Shown: in pieces, positions 1 to 6,957 of the stretch
Layout: every line of letters starts with the position of its first letter
Position numbering within the stretch: the stretch's first letter is position 1
Source of the DNA: Chloroflexota bacterium
Lineage (GTDB): Bacteria; Chloroflexota; Anaerolineae; Promineifilales; Promineifilaceae
Length of the DNA: 64,000 nt
Direction: 5' to 3'
NCBI GenBank assembly: GCA_014584575.1
Contig: JACTMP010000015.1
Span: 1-64,000 of the forward strand
The notes under the pieces: generated by a model
What the model saw: the letters and a program-made list of their open reading frames with translations, nothing else
Told to the model about the DNA's origin: nothing
Databases searched by the model: none
Translations under genes and position numbers: made by a program

Positions 1-1
1 G

Positions 2-97
2 ATCACGCCGGTGGCGTTGGAAGAGGGCAGCCGGTTTGCCATTCGTGAGGGTGGCCTGACGGTTGGCGCTGGTGTTATTACCAAGATTCTGGATTAA
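2..97 (+). CDS. tuf: Elongation factor Tu, C-terminal end (partial)
   Basis: The first 31 codons read as the conserved carboxy end of EF-Tu, with the stretch [17 protein letters not shown] followed by a TAA stop. EF-Tu delivers aminoacyl-tRNA to the ribosome. The start lies outside the window. The order tuf, tRNA-Trp, secE, nusG, rplK is a common bacterial arrangement and supports the call. Confidence 0.95.
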   Translation: MTPVALEEGSRFAIREGGLTVGAGVITKILD

Positions 98-102
98 AAT
101 AA

Positions 103-150
103 TTAAGTAATTGGGTAATTGAGTAATTACAAAATTACCCAATTACTCAA
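103..150. repeat. Intergenic inverted repeat, TAATTGGG word family
   Basis: Arms at 103-120 and 133-150 match at 17 of 18 positions and are made of the iterated words GTAATTGGGTAATTGAG. It lies between tuf and the tRNA gene and could form an RNA hairpin, but has no T-run of its own. Confidence 0.7.
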
Positions 151-160
151 TAACTTGTTT

Positions 161-233
<73 letters not shown>

Positions 234-241
234 TAGTTAAA

Positions 242-278
242 ACGCCTCCAGAAACAACAGTAATGTTTCTGGAGGCGT
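242..278 (+). promoter_or_regulatory. Perfect hairpin that buries the secE Shine-Dalgarno
   Basis: Arms 242-255 and 265-278 are a perfect 14-bp inverted repeat with a 9-nt loop. The 3' arm contains GGAGG at 271-275, seven nucleotides before the secE ATG at 283. Folding would hide the ribosome binding site. It may also be a processing or pausing signal after the tRNA, because no T-run follows. The hairpin is seen; the regulatory role is inferred. Confidence 0.6.
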
Positions 279-282
279 CAAT

Positions 283-519
283 ATGAGATATGAGGGTTTG
301 ACTGTGACAGAAAAAGCGGCTAATCAACCCAACCCGGTGGTGAAATACTTTCGGGAGGTACGGGGTGAATTAAGAAAAGTAACCTGGCCCACCCCTGCCG
401 AGTCCCGGCGACTGACGGCAATTGTGGTGGCTGTTTCCCTGGCTTTTGCTGTGTTTTTATGGCTGTGGGATACAGTATTTTCACGGATTGTGCAGGCACT
501 CATAGATTGGGTGATCTAA
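283..519 (+). CDS. secE: Preprotein translocase subunit SecE
   Basis: A 78-residue protein of the short bacterial SecE type. Residues 18-37 carry the conserved cytoplasmic amphipathic segment VKYFREVRGELRKVTWPTP, followed by one transmembrane helix at about 46-63. SecE is the essential clamp subunit of SecYEG and holds the two halves of SecY in the inner membrane. The ATG at 283 is preceded by GGAGG at good spacing, although this site lies in a hairpin arm. A GTG within the next few codons is a less likely start. Position between tRNA-Trp and nusG is standard. Confidence 0.93.
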   Translation: MRYEGLTVTEKAANQPNPVVKYFREVRGELRKVTWPTPAESRRLTAIVVAVSLAFAVFLWLWDTVFSRIVQALIDWVI

Positions 520-582
520 TAATTTGGCTGTGAGCCAGCGATTGACCCCGGTAGGCCCGAAGGGTGCGAGTAAAACAAGACG

Positions 583-1194
583 ATGAGTGACGAAATAAAG
601 GACAAGGGTAGTTTGTTAGAAGCGGACGAGGTTGCCCTGTCAGATGGTAGTGATGGTGCAATTGGCGCCGACGGCCGTGCCTGGTATGTTGTTCACTGCT
701 ATTCCGGCTATGAAAACAAGGTGCGCCACAGCATCGAACAGCGCATCGAAACCATGGGCATGCAAGATAAAATCTTTGATGTTGTCGTCCCTACCGAGGA
801 AGAGATTGAAATAAAAGAAGGCAAACGGCGCACTGTGGAACGTCGCGTATTCCCTGGCTACATCTTGGTGCAAATGATCTTAAATGATGATTCCTGGTAT
901 GTAGTCCGTAACACACCCGGCGTCACCGGTTTTGTCGGTATGGGCAATGAACCCACCCCATTGCGCGCCGATGAAGTCGCCAAGATCATGAACCGGATGG
1001 AAGCCGAAGCGCCCAAAGTTAAGTTTGACTTCCAATTGGGCGAAAAAGTGCGCATTGGCACCGGGCCATTTGCTGACTTCATCGGCACCGTCGCCGAAAT
1101 AGATGCCGACAAAGCCAAAGTGCGCGTGATGGTTTCCTTCTTCGGCCGTGAAACCCCCGTCGAGCTCGATTTCCTGCACGTAGAAAAAGTGTAA
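583..1194 (+). CDS. nusG: Transcription termination/antitermination factor NusG
   Basis: A 203-residue protein with an acidic extension of about 30 residues, then the NGN domain from AWYVVHCYSGYENKVRHSI through the RRVFPGYILVQM and NTPGVTGFVG segments, and a C-terminal KOW domain beginning near LGEKVRIGTGPFADFIG. NusG binds the RNA polymerase clamp and links it to Rho or to the ribosome. The extension makes it slightly longer than E. coli NusG (181). The Shine-Dalgarno is weak. It is 63 bp after secE and probably in the same operon. Confidence 0.95.
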   Translation: MSDEIKDKGSLLEADEVALSDGSDGAIGADGRAWYVVHCYSGYENKVRHSIEQRIETMGMQDKIFDVVVPTEEEIEIKEGKRRTVERRVFPGYILVQMILNDDSWYVVRNTPGVTGFVGMGNEPTPLRADEVAKIMNRMEAEAPKVKFDFQLGEKVRIGTGPFADFIGTVAEIDADKAKVRVMVSFFGRETPVELDFLHVEKV

Positions 1195-1200
1195 CAAAGG

Positions 1201-1233
1201 AGAAGTTCAACTTTTCCTAAAAGTTGAACTTCT
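1201..1233. repeat. Inverted repeat upstream of rplK
   Basis: AGAAGTTCAACTTTT at 1201-1215 and its exact complement at 1219-1233 form a 15-bp palindrome with a 3-nt centre. The same word family (AGAAGTTCAAC / GTTGAACTTCT) recurs at 36027-36060 at the murC 3' end. It lies in the 88-bp nusG-rplK spacer, 50 bp before the rplK start. Confidence 0.7.
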
Positions 1234-1282
1234 ATAAAGTCTGGAGGAGCCTGTAAAGGCGTTTGTACTCCATGGAGGATGT

Positions 1283-1708
1283 ATGGCAAAGAAAATTAAA
1301 GCAGTGGTGAAAATTCAAATTCAGGGCGGCAAAGCCAACCCGGCGCCGCCTGTTGGTACGGCTCTTGGTCCGCAGGGCATCAATCTTATGCAGTTCTGCA
1401 AAGAGTACAACGCCCGTACCTCCAACCAGGTAGGGCAAATTGTGCCTGTGGAAGTGACGGTTTTTCAAGATGGTAGTTTCACCTTTATCTTGAAGACACC
1501 GCCAGCCGCCGATTTGCTCAAGCGGGCGGTGGGCATTAAAAGTGGTTCGGCCGTGCCCAACCGGGACAAAGTGGGCAAAATCACCCAGGCTCAGTTGCGC
1601 GAAATTGCCGAAATCAAAATGAAGGATTTGAATGCCCGTGATGTGGAGAGCGCCATGAAAATCATTGCTGGTACTGCCCGCAGCATGGGCTTGACTGTCG
1701 AAGGCTAA
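1283..1708 (+). CDS. rplK: 50S ribosomal protein L11
   Basis: The 141-residue length is standard for L11. The N-terminal domain starts [20 protein letters not shown] and continues with [19 protein letters not shown]. The C-terminal 23S-binding domain holds the [19 protein letters not shown] and [12 protein letters not shown] segments. L11 builds the GTPase-associated centre at the L7/L12 stalk base. GGAGG lies a few bases before the ATG. The gene contains no ACGGCCGT palindrome, unlike most of the window. Confidence 0.97.
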   Translation: MAKKIKAVVKIQIQGGKANPAPPVGTALGPQGINLMQFCKEYNARTSNQVGQIVPVEVTVFQDGSFTFILKTPPAADLLKRAVGIKSGSAVPNRDKVGKITQAQLREIAEIKMKDLNARDVESAMKIIAGTARSMGLTVEG

Positions 1709-1816
1709 CCAGGTTTATTCATCGCCTGGCGCGGTAGAGATACCGGCCACAGTCATGGATAGTAACAGGTATAAAGTGGGAGAACTTTTGGTTCGCTAAA
1801 ACCACAAGGAGTGAAT

Positions 1817-2518
1817 ATGTCAAAACCAGGTAAGAAATATGCGCAGGCGGCCGAAAAAGTGGACCGCAGCAAATTTTATACAAAAGCGGAAGCGATTCAG
1901 CTAATTAAAGACACAGCCTATACCAAATTTGACCCCACCGTGGAAGTGCATATGCGTCTGGGTGTGGATCCGCGCCATGCCGACCAGCAAATTCGGGAAG
2001 TGGTGAATCTGCCACATGGTCTGGGCAAAACGGTGCGGGTATTGGTTTTTGCCGAGGGTGAAGACGCCCAGGTGGCTCAGGAAGCGGGCGCTGATATTGT
2101 GGCCGATGACGAAGTCATCAAGCGCATTCAGGATGGCTGGACGGATTTTGATGTGGCTATCGCGGTGCCGGCGATGATGGGTAAGGTTGGCCGTTTGGGG
2201 CGGGTGCTCGGCCCGCGTGGCCTCATGCCCAATCCCCGCGCCGGTACGGTGGCCCCTGCTGCCGCGCTGCCGCAACTGATTGAGGAAGCCAAAGCCGGCC
2301 GTGTGGAATTCCGGGTTGACCGCACCGGCAATATCCATGTACCCATTGGCAAGGCAAGTTTTAGCCGGGAACAACTGTCCGATAATTTGAACCATTTGAT
2401 TGAGGTGGTGAAGAAGGCGCGCCCGGCGGCCGTTAAGGGCGCTTATGTGAAACGGATGACTCTGGCGAACACCATGGGGCCTGGCATTCGGGTAGATGTG
2501 AACGAAGCTTTGTCTTGA
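1817..2518 (+). CDS. rplA: 50S ribosomal protein L1
   Basis: A 233-residue protein with L1 hallmarks: [15 protein letters not shown] near the N-terminus, [19 protein letters not shown], the central [20 protein letters not shown] signature, and [13 protein letters not shown]1 binds the mobile stalk of 23S rRNA and often represses its own operon mRNA. AAGGAG at 1806-1811 sits five bases before the ATG at 1817; the in-frame GTG at 1811 would overlap that site, so 1817 is the better start. Confidence 0.96.
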   Translation: MSKPGKKYAQAAEKVDRSKFYTKAEAIQLIKDTAYTKFDPTVEVHMRLGVDPRHADQQIREVVNLPHGLGKTVRVLVFAEGEDAQVAQEAGADIVADDEVIKRIQDGWTDFDVAIAVPAMMGKVGRLGRVLGPRGLMPNPRAGTVAPAAALPQLIEEAKAGRVEFRVDRTGNIHVPIGKASFSREQLSDNLNHLIEVVKKARPAAVKGAYVKRMTLANTMGPGIRVDVNEALS

Positions 2519-2616
2519 CGAAAGTGGTGCGGTTAGAAGACCGTCCACAGCAAGGTGATTGATTTTCGGGGATTGATTTACAATTGCATACTTTGTTTGA
2601 CTGCGAAGAATTTCTT

Positions 2617-2762
2617 CACTGAAGACAGTTGGTTACGACTGTATTAAAAATGCCAACCGAGGTGTGGATTCAATTCAAAGTAATGGATGAACAGGCTGTA
2701 TTGGCTCTGTTTCTGTTGACTATTTGAATCCTCATGCCGGTTGGTATGGGGATTTTTTTGTA
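2617..2762 (+). ncRNA. Ribosomal protein L10 leader (attenuator)
   Basis: The 317-bp rplA-rplJ gap holds the arrangement of the known L10 leader: an upstream stem-loop region, the CCGAGGTG element near 2657, the partner AATCCTCATGCC, and an intrinsic terminator. ATGCCAACC at 2650-2658 can pair with GGTTGGTAT at 2739-2747 inside the terminator, giving a mutually exclusive antiterminator. In characterised cases L10(L12)4 binds the leader and lowers rplJL expression. Assignment is by motif order and position. Confidence 0.85.
2728..2759 (+). terminator. Intrinsic terminator of the L10 leader
   Basis: ATCCTCATGCC pairs with GGTATGGGGAT (11 bp, two G-U pairs) around a 4-nt loop and is followed by seven Ts at 2753-2759. 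It competes with the antiterminator helix described for the leader. Confidence 0.85.
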
Positions 2763-2770
2763 TCTGGAAG

Positions 2771-2800
2771 TGGCCTGGTTGAAAGTTGAAAACCAGGCCA
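2771..2800 (+). promoter_or_regulatory. Second hairpin just upstream of rplJ
   Basis: TGGCCTGGTT at 2771-2780 and AACCAGGCCA at 2791-2800 are perfect 10-bp arms with a 10-nt loop. It lies between the attenuator and the rplJ ribosome binding site, has no T-run, and may be a processing site or part of the regulator. The function is unknown. Confidence 0.6.
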
Positions 2801-2835
2801 TAACAAACAAACTCACCAAAAGGAGGTGAAACACA

Positions 2836-3384
2836 TTGGCTATTTCACGTGCGCGAAAAGAAGAACTGGTAGCTCTTTACGGAGACCTTCTGCAACGGAG
2901 CGACGCCATTTTTCTGGCGGAATATAAGGGTATGAGTGTGAAGACAATGGAAGCGCTGCGCCTGGAAGTTGACAAGGTCAACGGTGCGTTCCATGTGACC
3001 AAAAATACGCTGCTGCGCCATATTCTGGAAGAAGCCGACATTGACGTGCCGGCTGATATTCTGGAAGGTCAATTAGCGACCGGGTTTGCTCTGGCGGAAG
3101 CGCCAACCCTGGCTAAAGCGTTGGTAGACTTTGCCAGCAAACAAGAGAATATGACGATTAAGGGCGGTTTTCTGGGCACGCGGTATTTGACGGCGGCTGA
3201 CGTAGAAGCGCTGGCAAAATTGCCTTCGCTGGATCAGCTGCGGGCGCAGTTGTTGGGGCTGATCAACGCTCCGGCGCAAAATATCGTGGGCGCCGTGGCC
3301 GGCGGGGTACGCCAGATTGTGAATGTTCTGGACGCTTATGCCAAAAGCGAAAGTGGTTCAGGCGAAGCAGCGGAAGCTGCGTAA
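2836..3384 (+). CDS. rplJ: 50S ribosomal protein L10
   Basis: A 182-residue L10. The N-terminal rRNA-binding domain includes FLAEYKGMSVKTMEALR and the KNTLLRHIL segment, and the C-terminal helix that anchors L7/L12 dimers ends in an Ala-rich acidic tail. L10 is the base of the L12 stalk and the autogenous regulator of this operon. The start is TTG at 2836, set by a strong AGGAGGTG Shine-Dalgarno at 2821-2828. A rare start codon on a ribosomal protein gene fits translational control. Confidence 0.95.
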   Translation: MAISRARKEELVALYGDLLQRSDAIFLAEYKGMSVKTMEALRLEVDKVNGAFHVTKNTLLRHILEEADIDVPADILEGQLATGFALAEAPTLAKALVDFASKQENMTIKGGFLGTRYLTAADVEALAKLPSLDQLRAQLLGLINAPAQNIVGAVAGGVRQIVNVLDAYAKSESGSGEAAEAA

Positions 3385-3513
3385 TAGGAGATTGAGAGAC
3401 TGAGAGATTGGGAGATTTTTTCAATCTTTCAGGAAGGCAATCTCGAACCGGAAAGTGATTTCTGGACAATAAATACATCGTTAAATAAGAATTCTTAACT
3501 TTAACACGTTACC

Positions 3514-3625
3514 TGTCATTCCGAGCGGAGTCTGCGCAGCGAGGAATCCCTCTCCTGTACAATTGGGAGGGATTCCTCCTCGAAGACAAGCCTGCCCTGA
3601 GCTTGCCGAACGGGTCAGAATGACA
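3514..3625. repeat. TGTCATTC...GAATGACA dispersed repeat, copy 1
   Basis: A 112-bp element bounded by exact inverted ends TGTCATTC and GAATGACA, with internal palindromic blocks GAGGAATCCCTC / GAGGGATTCCTC. A related shorter copy lies at 25535-25621. It fills most of the 313-bp rplJ-rplL gap; the rest, about 3387-3444, holds GAGATT-type words and is otherwise featureless. It resembles a non-coding MITE-like element, and no coding capacity is seen. Confidence 0.75.
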
Positions 3626-3697
3626 CGAGAAAGTTTAGATTATTTTGTTATCGGTGTAATAGATAAAAATAACTAAAAATTCGGAGGATTTTGAAAA

Positions 3698-4087
3698 ATG
3701 GCTGATTTAACAAAAATTGTAGAGGAATTGAGCAGTCTGACGTTGTTGGAAGCTGCTGAGTTGACCAAGATGTTGGAAGAAAAATGGGGTGTTAGCGCTG
3801 CCGCGCCGATGGCTATGGCTATGCCTGGCATGATGATGGGTGGCCCGGCTGCTCCGGCCGAAGAGGTGGAAGAGCAGACCGAGTTTAACGTCATTTTGAA
3901 GGAAGTTGGGCCGAAGAAGATCAACGTCATCAAAGAGGTGCGTGCTCTGACCGGTCTGGGGCTGAAGGAAGCGAAGGACCTGGTAGAAACCGATGGCGCC
4001 ACGGTGATGGAAGGCGTGACTAAAGAAGCGGCCGCCGAAGCCAAAGCCAAGTTGGAAGAAGCCGGCGCTGTAGTAGAAGTAAAATAA
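3698..4087 (+). CDS. rplL: 50S ribosomal protein L7/L12
   Basis: A 129-residue protein with an N-terminal dimerisation helix ([20 protein letters not shown]), a Met/Ala/Gly-rich flexible hinge at about 35-52, and the conserved C-terminal domain with [20 protein letters not shown], which recruits translation factors. GGAGG precedes the ATG. It is separated from rplJ by 313 bp with a repeat element and is followed directly by a terminator, so rpoB and rpoC are not in the usual downstream place. Confidence 0.97.
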   Translation: MADLTKIVEELSSLTLLEAAELTKMLEEKWGVSAAAPMAMAMPGMMMGGPAAPAEEVEEQTEFNVILKEVGPKKINVIKEVRALTGLGLKEAKDLVETDGATVMEGVTKEAAAEAKAKLEEAGAVVEVK

Positions 4088-4112
4088 ACAGGCCTGTTGG
4101 CGATAAACTAAA

Positions 4113-4142
4113 GGGCTGGTCAAAACTTGACCAGCCTTTTTT
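4113..4142 (+). terminator. Intrinsic terminator after rplL
   Basis: GGCTGGTCAA (4114-4123) and TTGACCAGCC (4127-4136) form a perfect 10-bp stem with a 3-nt loop followed by six Ts. It closes the ribosomal protein operon before maf. Confidence 0.92.
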
Positions 4143-4157
4143 GTTGGAGTTGAGTGG

Positions 4158-4856
4158 ATGGCTGGTGAGATGCAAATTGAGTTTTTGCTGGCGTCGCAGT
4201 CGCCGCGGCGGCGGCAGTTGGTGCAGTTGTTGGGCTTTCCGGTACGGCCGTTAGCCGCCGATGTGGATGAAGACAGCATTACTGTACCCGACCCGGCAGT
4301 AAATGTGGTGGACACGGCCGTGCTCAAAGCCCACACCATCGCCCAGACGTTCAGGCCCTTGCCGGCCTGGCGAACTATTCTGATCGCCGCTGACACGACG
4401 GTGGCGGTGGATGGGCTGATGCTAAACAAACCGGCGGATGCGGCCGAAGCGCGACAAATGCTGCGGCAGTTGCGGGGGCGAGACCATGAGGTGCATACAG
4501 GGTATGTGGTGCGGGATATGGCGTCGGGGGAGGAGGCGGTGGGGGTGCACACGGCCGTAGTCACCATGCGCCCCTACACCGACGCCGAAATTGATGCGTA
4601 TGTGGCTACCGGCGATCCCCTGGATAAAGCGGGAGCGTATGCCATCCAGCACCCGGTATTCCGGCCGGTACGGGACTTGCAGGGCTGTTTCCTGGGGGTA
4701 ATGGGACTGCCGTTGTGTGATTTGGAGGCGGCGCTGCGGCAGGTGGGGGTGGTCACGGCCGTTGACCTGGCAGCTATTCAACAATCACACCAACAATTCC
4801 CTTGTTTGGCCTTTGATCGTTTAGTCTTGCGCCAATCTGATGTACAATCCCGGTAA
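4158..4856 (+). CDS. maf: Maf family nucleotide pyrophosphatase
   Basis: A 232-residue protein with the Maf signature FLLASQSPRRRQLVQLLGF close to the start, the IAADTTVAVDG segment carrying the catalytic Asp, and NKPADAAEARQML followed by LRGRDHEVHTGY. Maf proteins hydrolyse non-canonical or specific NTPs to NMP and PPi and were first linked to septum inhibition. The C-terminus is about 30 residues longer than typical Maf. ATG at 4170 is an alternative start, since the Shine-Dalgarno at 4158 is weak. It lies downstream of the rplL terminator and upstream of the partner-switching genes. Confidence 0.88.
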   Translation: MAGEMQIEFLLASQSPRRRQLVQLLGFPVRPLAADVDEDSITVPDPAVNVVDTAVLKAHTIAQTFRPLPAWRTILIAADTTVAVDGLMLNKPADAAEARQMLRQLRGRDHEVHTGYVVRDMASGEEAVGVHTAVVTMRPYTDAEIDAYVATGDPLDKAGAYAIQHPVFRPVRDLQGCFLGVMGLPLCDLEAALRQVGVVTAVDLAAIQQSHQQFPCLAFDRLVLRQSDVQSR

Positions 4857-4931
4857 CATTTTGTGTGTCCTGTGGAGACCAGTCCTGTGGCGACCACTAG
4901 AAACCATTACCTGATGTAGCGTTGCAAATTC

Positions 4932-5351
4932 GTGAGCAAAATAACCCTCTACTTCCCCAACCTGTCGCTGCCCGATCTGGCTGAAATGAGGCGGCTCTTT
5001 GAGAGTACGGCCGTCTGTTTGGGTGGCGATGGGCAGGCATTGTCTGAATTGGTGTTTGCTGTGAATGAGGCGATTACCAATGTGGTTGTGCATGGGTATG
5101 GGGAGAAACCCGGTCATATTATTGTAGAAGTTAGTCGTGTAAATTCCAATCTGGTGGTGTGTGTACAAGATCAGGCCAGGGTTTTTGACCCAACGGCCGT
5201 ACCTGCCTCCGACATCACACTGCCTCTGGAACAACGGCAGCCGGGTGGTCTGGGCATCCACCTGATGCGCCAGTTCACCGATGAGATGGAGTGCCGGGTG
5301 CGACCAGAGGGGGGGAATCAACTGACACTCGTCAAGCAAATTGAGATGTAA
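4932..5351 (+). CDS. RsbW-like anti-sigma/serine kinase (GHKL ATPase)
   Basis: A 139-residue single-domain HATPase_c_2 protein. The N-box is visible as ELVFAVNEAITNVVVHGY, where Glu and Asn normally bind Mg-ATP, and the G2 lid as GGLGIHLMRQFTDEM. The G1 box reads VQDQARVFDP, lacking the usual DxGxG glycines, so kinase activity may be reduced or divergent. Family members phosphorylate STAS antagonists and bind sigma factors or other targets. The start is GTG with no clear Shine-Dalgarno. Genes for a STAS protein and a PP2C phosphatase follow directly, forming a partner-switching module. Confidence 0.85.
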   Translation: MSKITLYFPNLSLPDLAEMRRLFESTAVCLGGDGQALSELVFAVNEAITNVVVHGYGEKPGHIIVEVSRVNSNLVVCVQDQARVFDPTAVPASDITLPLEQRQPGGLGIHLMRQFTDEMECRVRPEGGNQLTLVKQIEM

Positions 5352-5374
5352 CGCGATTTTCAAAATCGCGTTAC
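5348..5374. repeat. Perfect palindrome at the RsbW-like gene stop codon
   Basis: GTAACGCGATTTT and its exact complement flank one base and include the TAA stop at 5349-5351. It could form a hairpin in the mRNA between the kinase and antagonist genes. There is no strong T-run downstream. Confidence 0.6.
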
Positions 5375-5395
5375 AACGGCAAGGAGAAAAAAGCG

Positions 5396-5818
5396 ATGAT
5401 GAATGTAACAATTGAGCAGGTTCACGGCCGTGTGCCGGTCACCATTTTGAAGCTGGCCGGGCAGTTGGACGCTTCGTGTTATCTGGATGTGATTGAAACT
5501 AGCAAGAAACTACACAGCCAGGGCACGCGCGATCTCCTGATTGATATGAGCGAAGTGACTTTTATGTCAAGTTCGGGTCTGGTTGCTTTGCATAACGTTG
5601 CATTGCTCATGCGGGGTGAACAGCCACAAGACCCGGAGGCAGGCTGGCAAGCCATGCACGCCATCAACCGCGATGTGAAGAACAGCAGTGGGTTTGAAGC
5701 ACACTGCAAACTGCTTAACCCCACGCAGGCTGTGCGCAAGACATTGGATGTCACCGGCTTTTCTGCCCTCTTTGAAATTTTTGAGAGCCGGGAAGAGGCG
5801 GTGGCGGCGTTTATCTAA
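5396..5818 (+). CDS. STAS-domain anti-sigma factor antagonist
   Basis: A 140-residue STAS protein. The core reads PVTILKLAGQLDASCYLDV, then LLIDMSEVTFMSSSGLVAL, where the Ser before GL is the usual phosphorylation site. An insertion at about 85-108 (GEQPQDPEAGWQAM and following) makes it longer than SpoIIAA (about 117). The last segment FEIFESREEAVAAF is the normal C-terminal helix. AAGGAG lies 9 nt before the ATG. It should be phosphorylated by the preceding kinase and dephosphorylated by the following phosphatase. Confidence 0.87.
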   Translation: MMNVTIEQVHGRVPVTILKLAGQLDASCYLDVIETSKKLHSQGTRDLLIDMSEVTFMSSSGLVALHNVALLMRGEQPQDPEAGWQAMHAINRDVKNSSGFEAHCKLLNPTQAVRKTLDVTGFSALFEIFESREEAVAAFI

Positions 5819-5823
5819 ACGAG

Positions 5824-6957
5824 ATGATACCTGGTTTTGGCTTCTTTCAGACCGCTGAGGAGTACCAGACCGTTACCGCCGGGCAGGTCATTTTTCAAGA
5901 AGGCCAGCCAGGGGAAGTCATGTATGTATTGGTAGCCGGGGAAGTGTACATTACGATGGGGGGCAAACGAATTAATCACCTGCGGCCTGGTGACATTTTT
6001 GGGGAGATGGCGCTGATTGAACAAGGGCCGCGCAGCGCCACGGCGACGGCCGTTACCGATGCGATTATCCTCCCCATTAACCGCCATCAGTTTACCGAAC
6101 TCCTGCGCGATTACCCCGATTTTGCCTTGTGGGTGATGGATTATATGTCGGTGCGGTCGCGGCGGATGATGGCCGAGGAAGTGAAGTTAATTCATCTGGA
6201 AGACGAACTGCGCATTGGCCGGGAAATACAGATGAGCTTATTGCCGGAACGGTGCCCTACCGTCGCCGGTTGGGAATTTGCGGCCTTCTATCGCCCGGCG
6301 CGGATGGTCGGCGGCGACCTGTATGACTTCATTCCACTGCTGCAAGACCCCACACAAATGAATATCTTCATTGCTGATGTAACAGGCAAGGGGGTGCCGG
6401 CGGCTCTTTTTATGGCGCTCAGCCGCACCATTCTGCACGTTGAATCCACCTATGGGTACAGCCCGGCGGAAACATTACAACGTGTGAATCATTTTATTGT
6501 CCGTAATAGCCGGAACCCGCTGTTTTTGAGTATTGCCCTGTTCACTGTGCATACTGACACTGGGCGGCTGATATTTGCTAATGGGGGGCATGACCGGCCA
6601 TTATGGCTGCGCCAGACAACGGGAACCGTCGAGTCCTTGTCGGCTGCTGGCATGTTGCTTGGCGTCTTCCCGGAAGTCAGGCTGGCAGATAATGAAGTGC
6701 AACTGGCGCCTGGTGATGCCATCATCTTGTATACCGATGGCATTACCGAAGCCCAAAACGAGTGGGGAGAATTATTTGGAGATGAGCGATTGTGTGAAGT
6801 AGCGGCGGCGCATTTGGGCAGCAGCGCGTCACAGCTATTGGAGGGAGTGGTCACGGCCGTTACCCAGTTCACCGGCGCCACCCCCCAGGCCGACGACCTG
6901 ACGCTGGTCGTTATCAAACGCACCCTGGACGACCGGAACAGTCAACTCACCTCTTAA
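5824..6957 (+). CDS. cNMP-binding/PP2C (SpoIIE/RsbU-like) phosphatase
   Basis: A 377-residue protein. Residues 1-120 form a cyclic-nucleotide-binding beta-roll with PGEVMYVLVAGEVYI and RPGDIFGEMALIEQGPRSA. A helical linker with LEDELRIGREIQMSLLPE follows, then a SpoIIE-type PP2C domain from about 150. Metal-binding Asp motifs are visible: MVGGDLYDF, FIADVTGKGVPAALF, NGGHDRPLW and LYTDGITEAQ. It should dephosphorylate the STAS protein, with the CNB domain sensing a nucleotide or simply a structural input. It starts 5 bp after the STAS stop, suggesting translational coupling. Its 3' end overlaps the convergent asparaginase gene by 123 bp. Confidence 0.9.
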   Translation: MIPGFGFFQTAEEYQTVTAGQVIFQEGQPGEVMYVLVAGEVYITMGGKRINHLRPGDIFGEMALIEQGPRSATATAVTDAIILPINRHQFTELLRDYPDFALWVMDYMSVRSRRMMAEEVKLIHLEDELRIGREIQMSLLPERCPTVAGWEFAAFYRPARMVGGDLYDFIPLLQDPTQMNIFIADVTGKGVPAALFMALSRTILHVESTYGYSPAETLQRVNHFIVRNSRNPLFLSIALFTVHTDTGRLIFANGGHDRPLWLRQTTGTVESLSAAGMLLGVFPEVRLADNEVQLAPGDAIILYTDGITEAQNEWGELFGDERLCEVAAAHLGSSASQLLEGVVTAVTQFTGATPQADDLTLVVIKRTLDDRNSQLTS

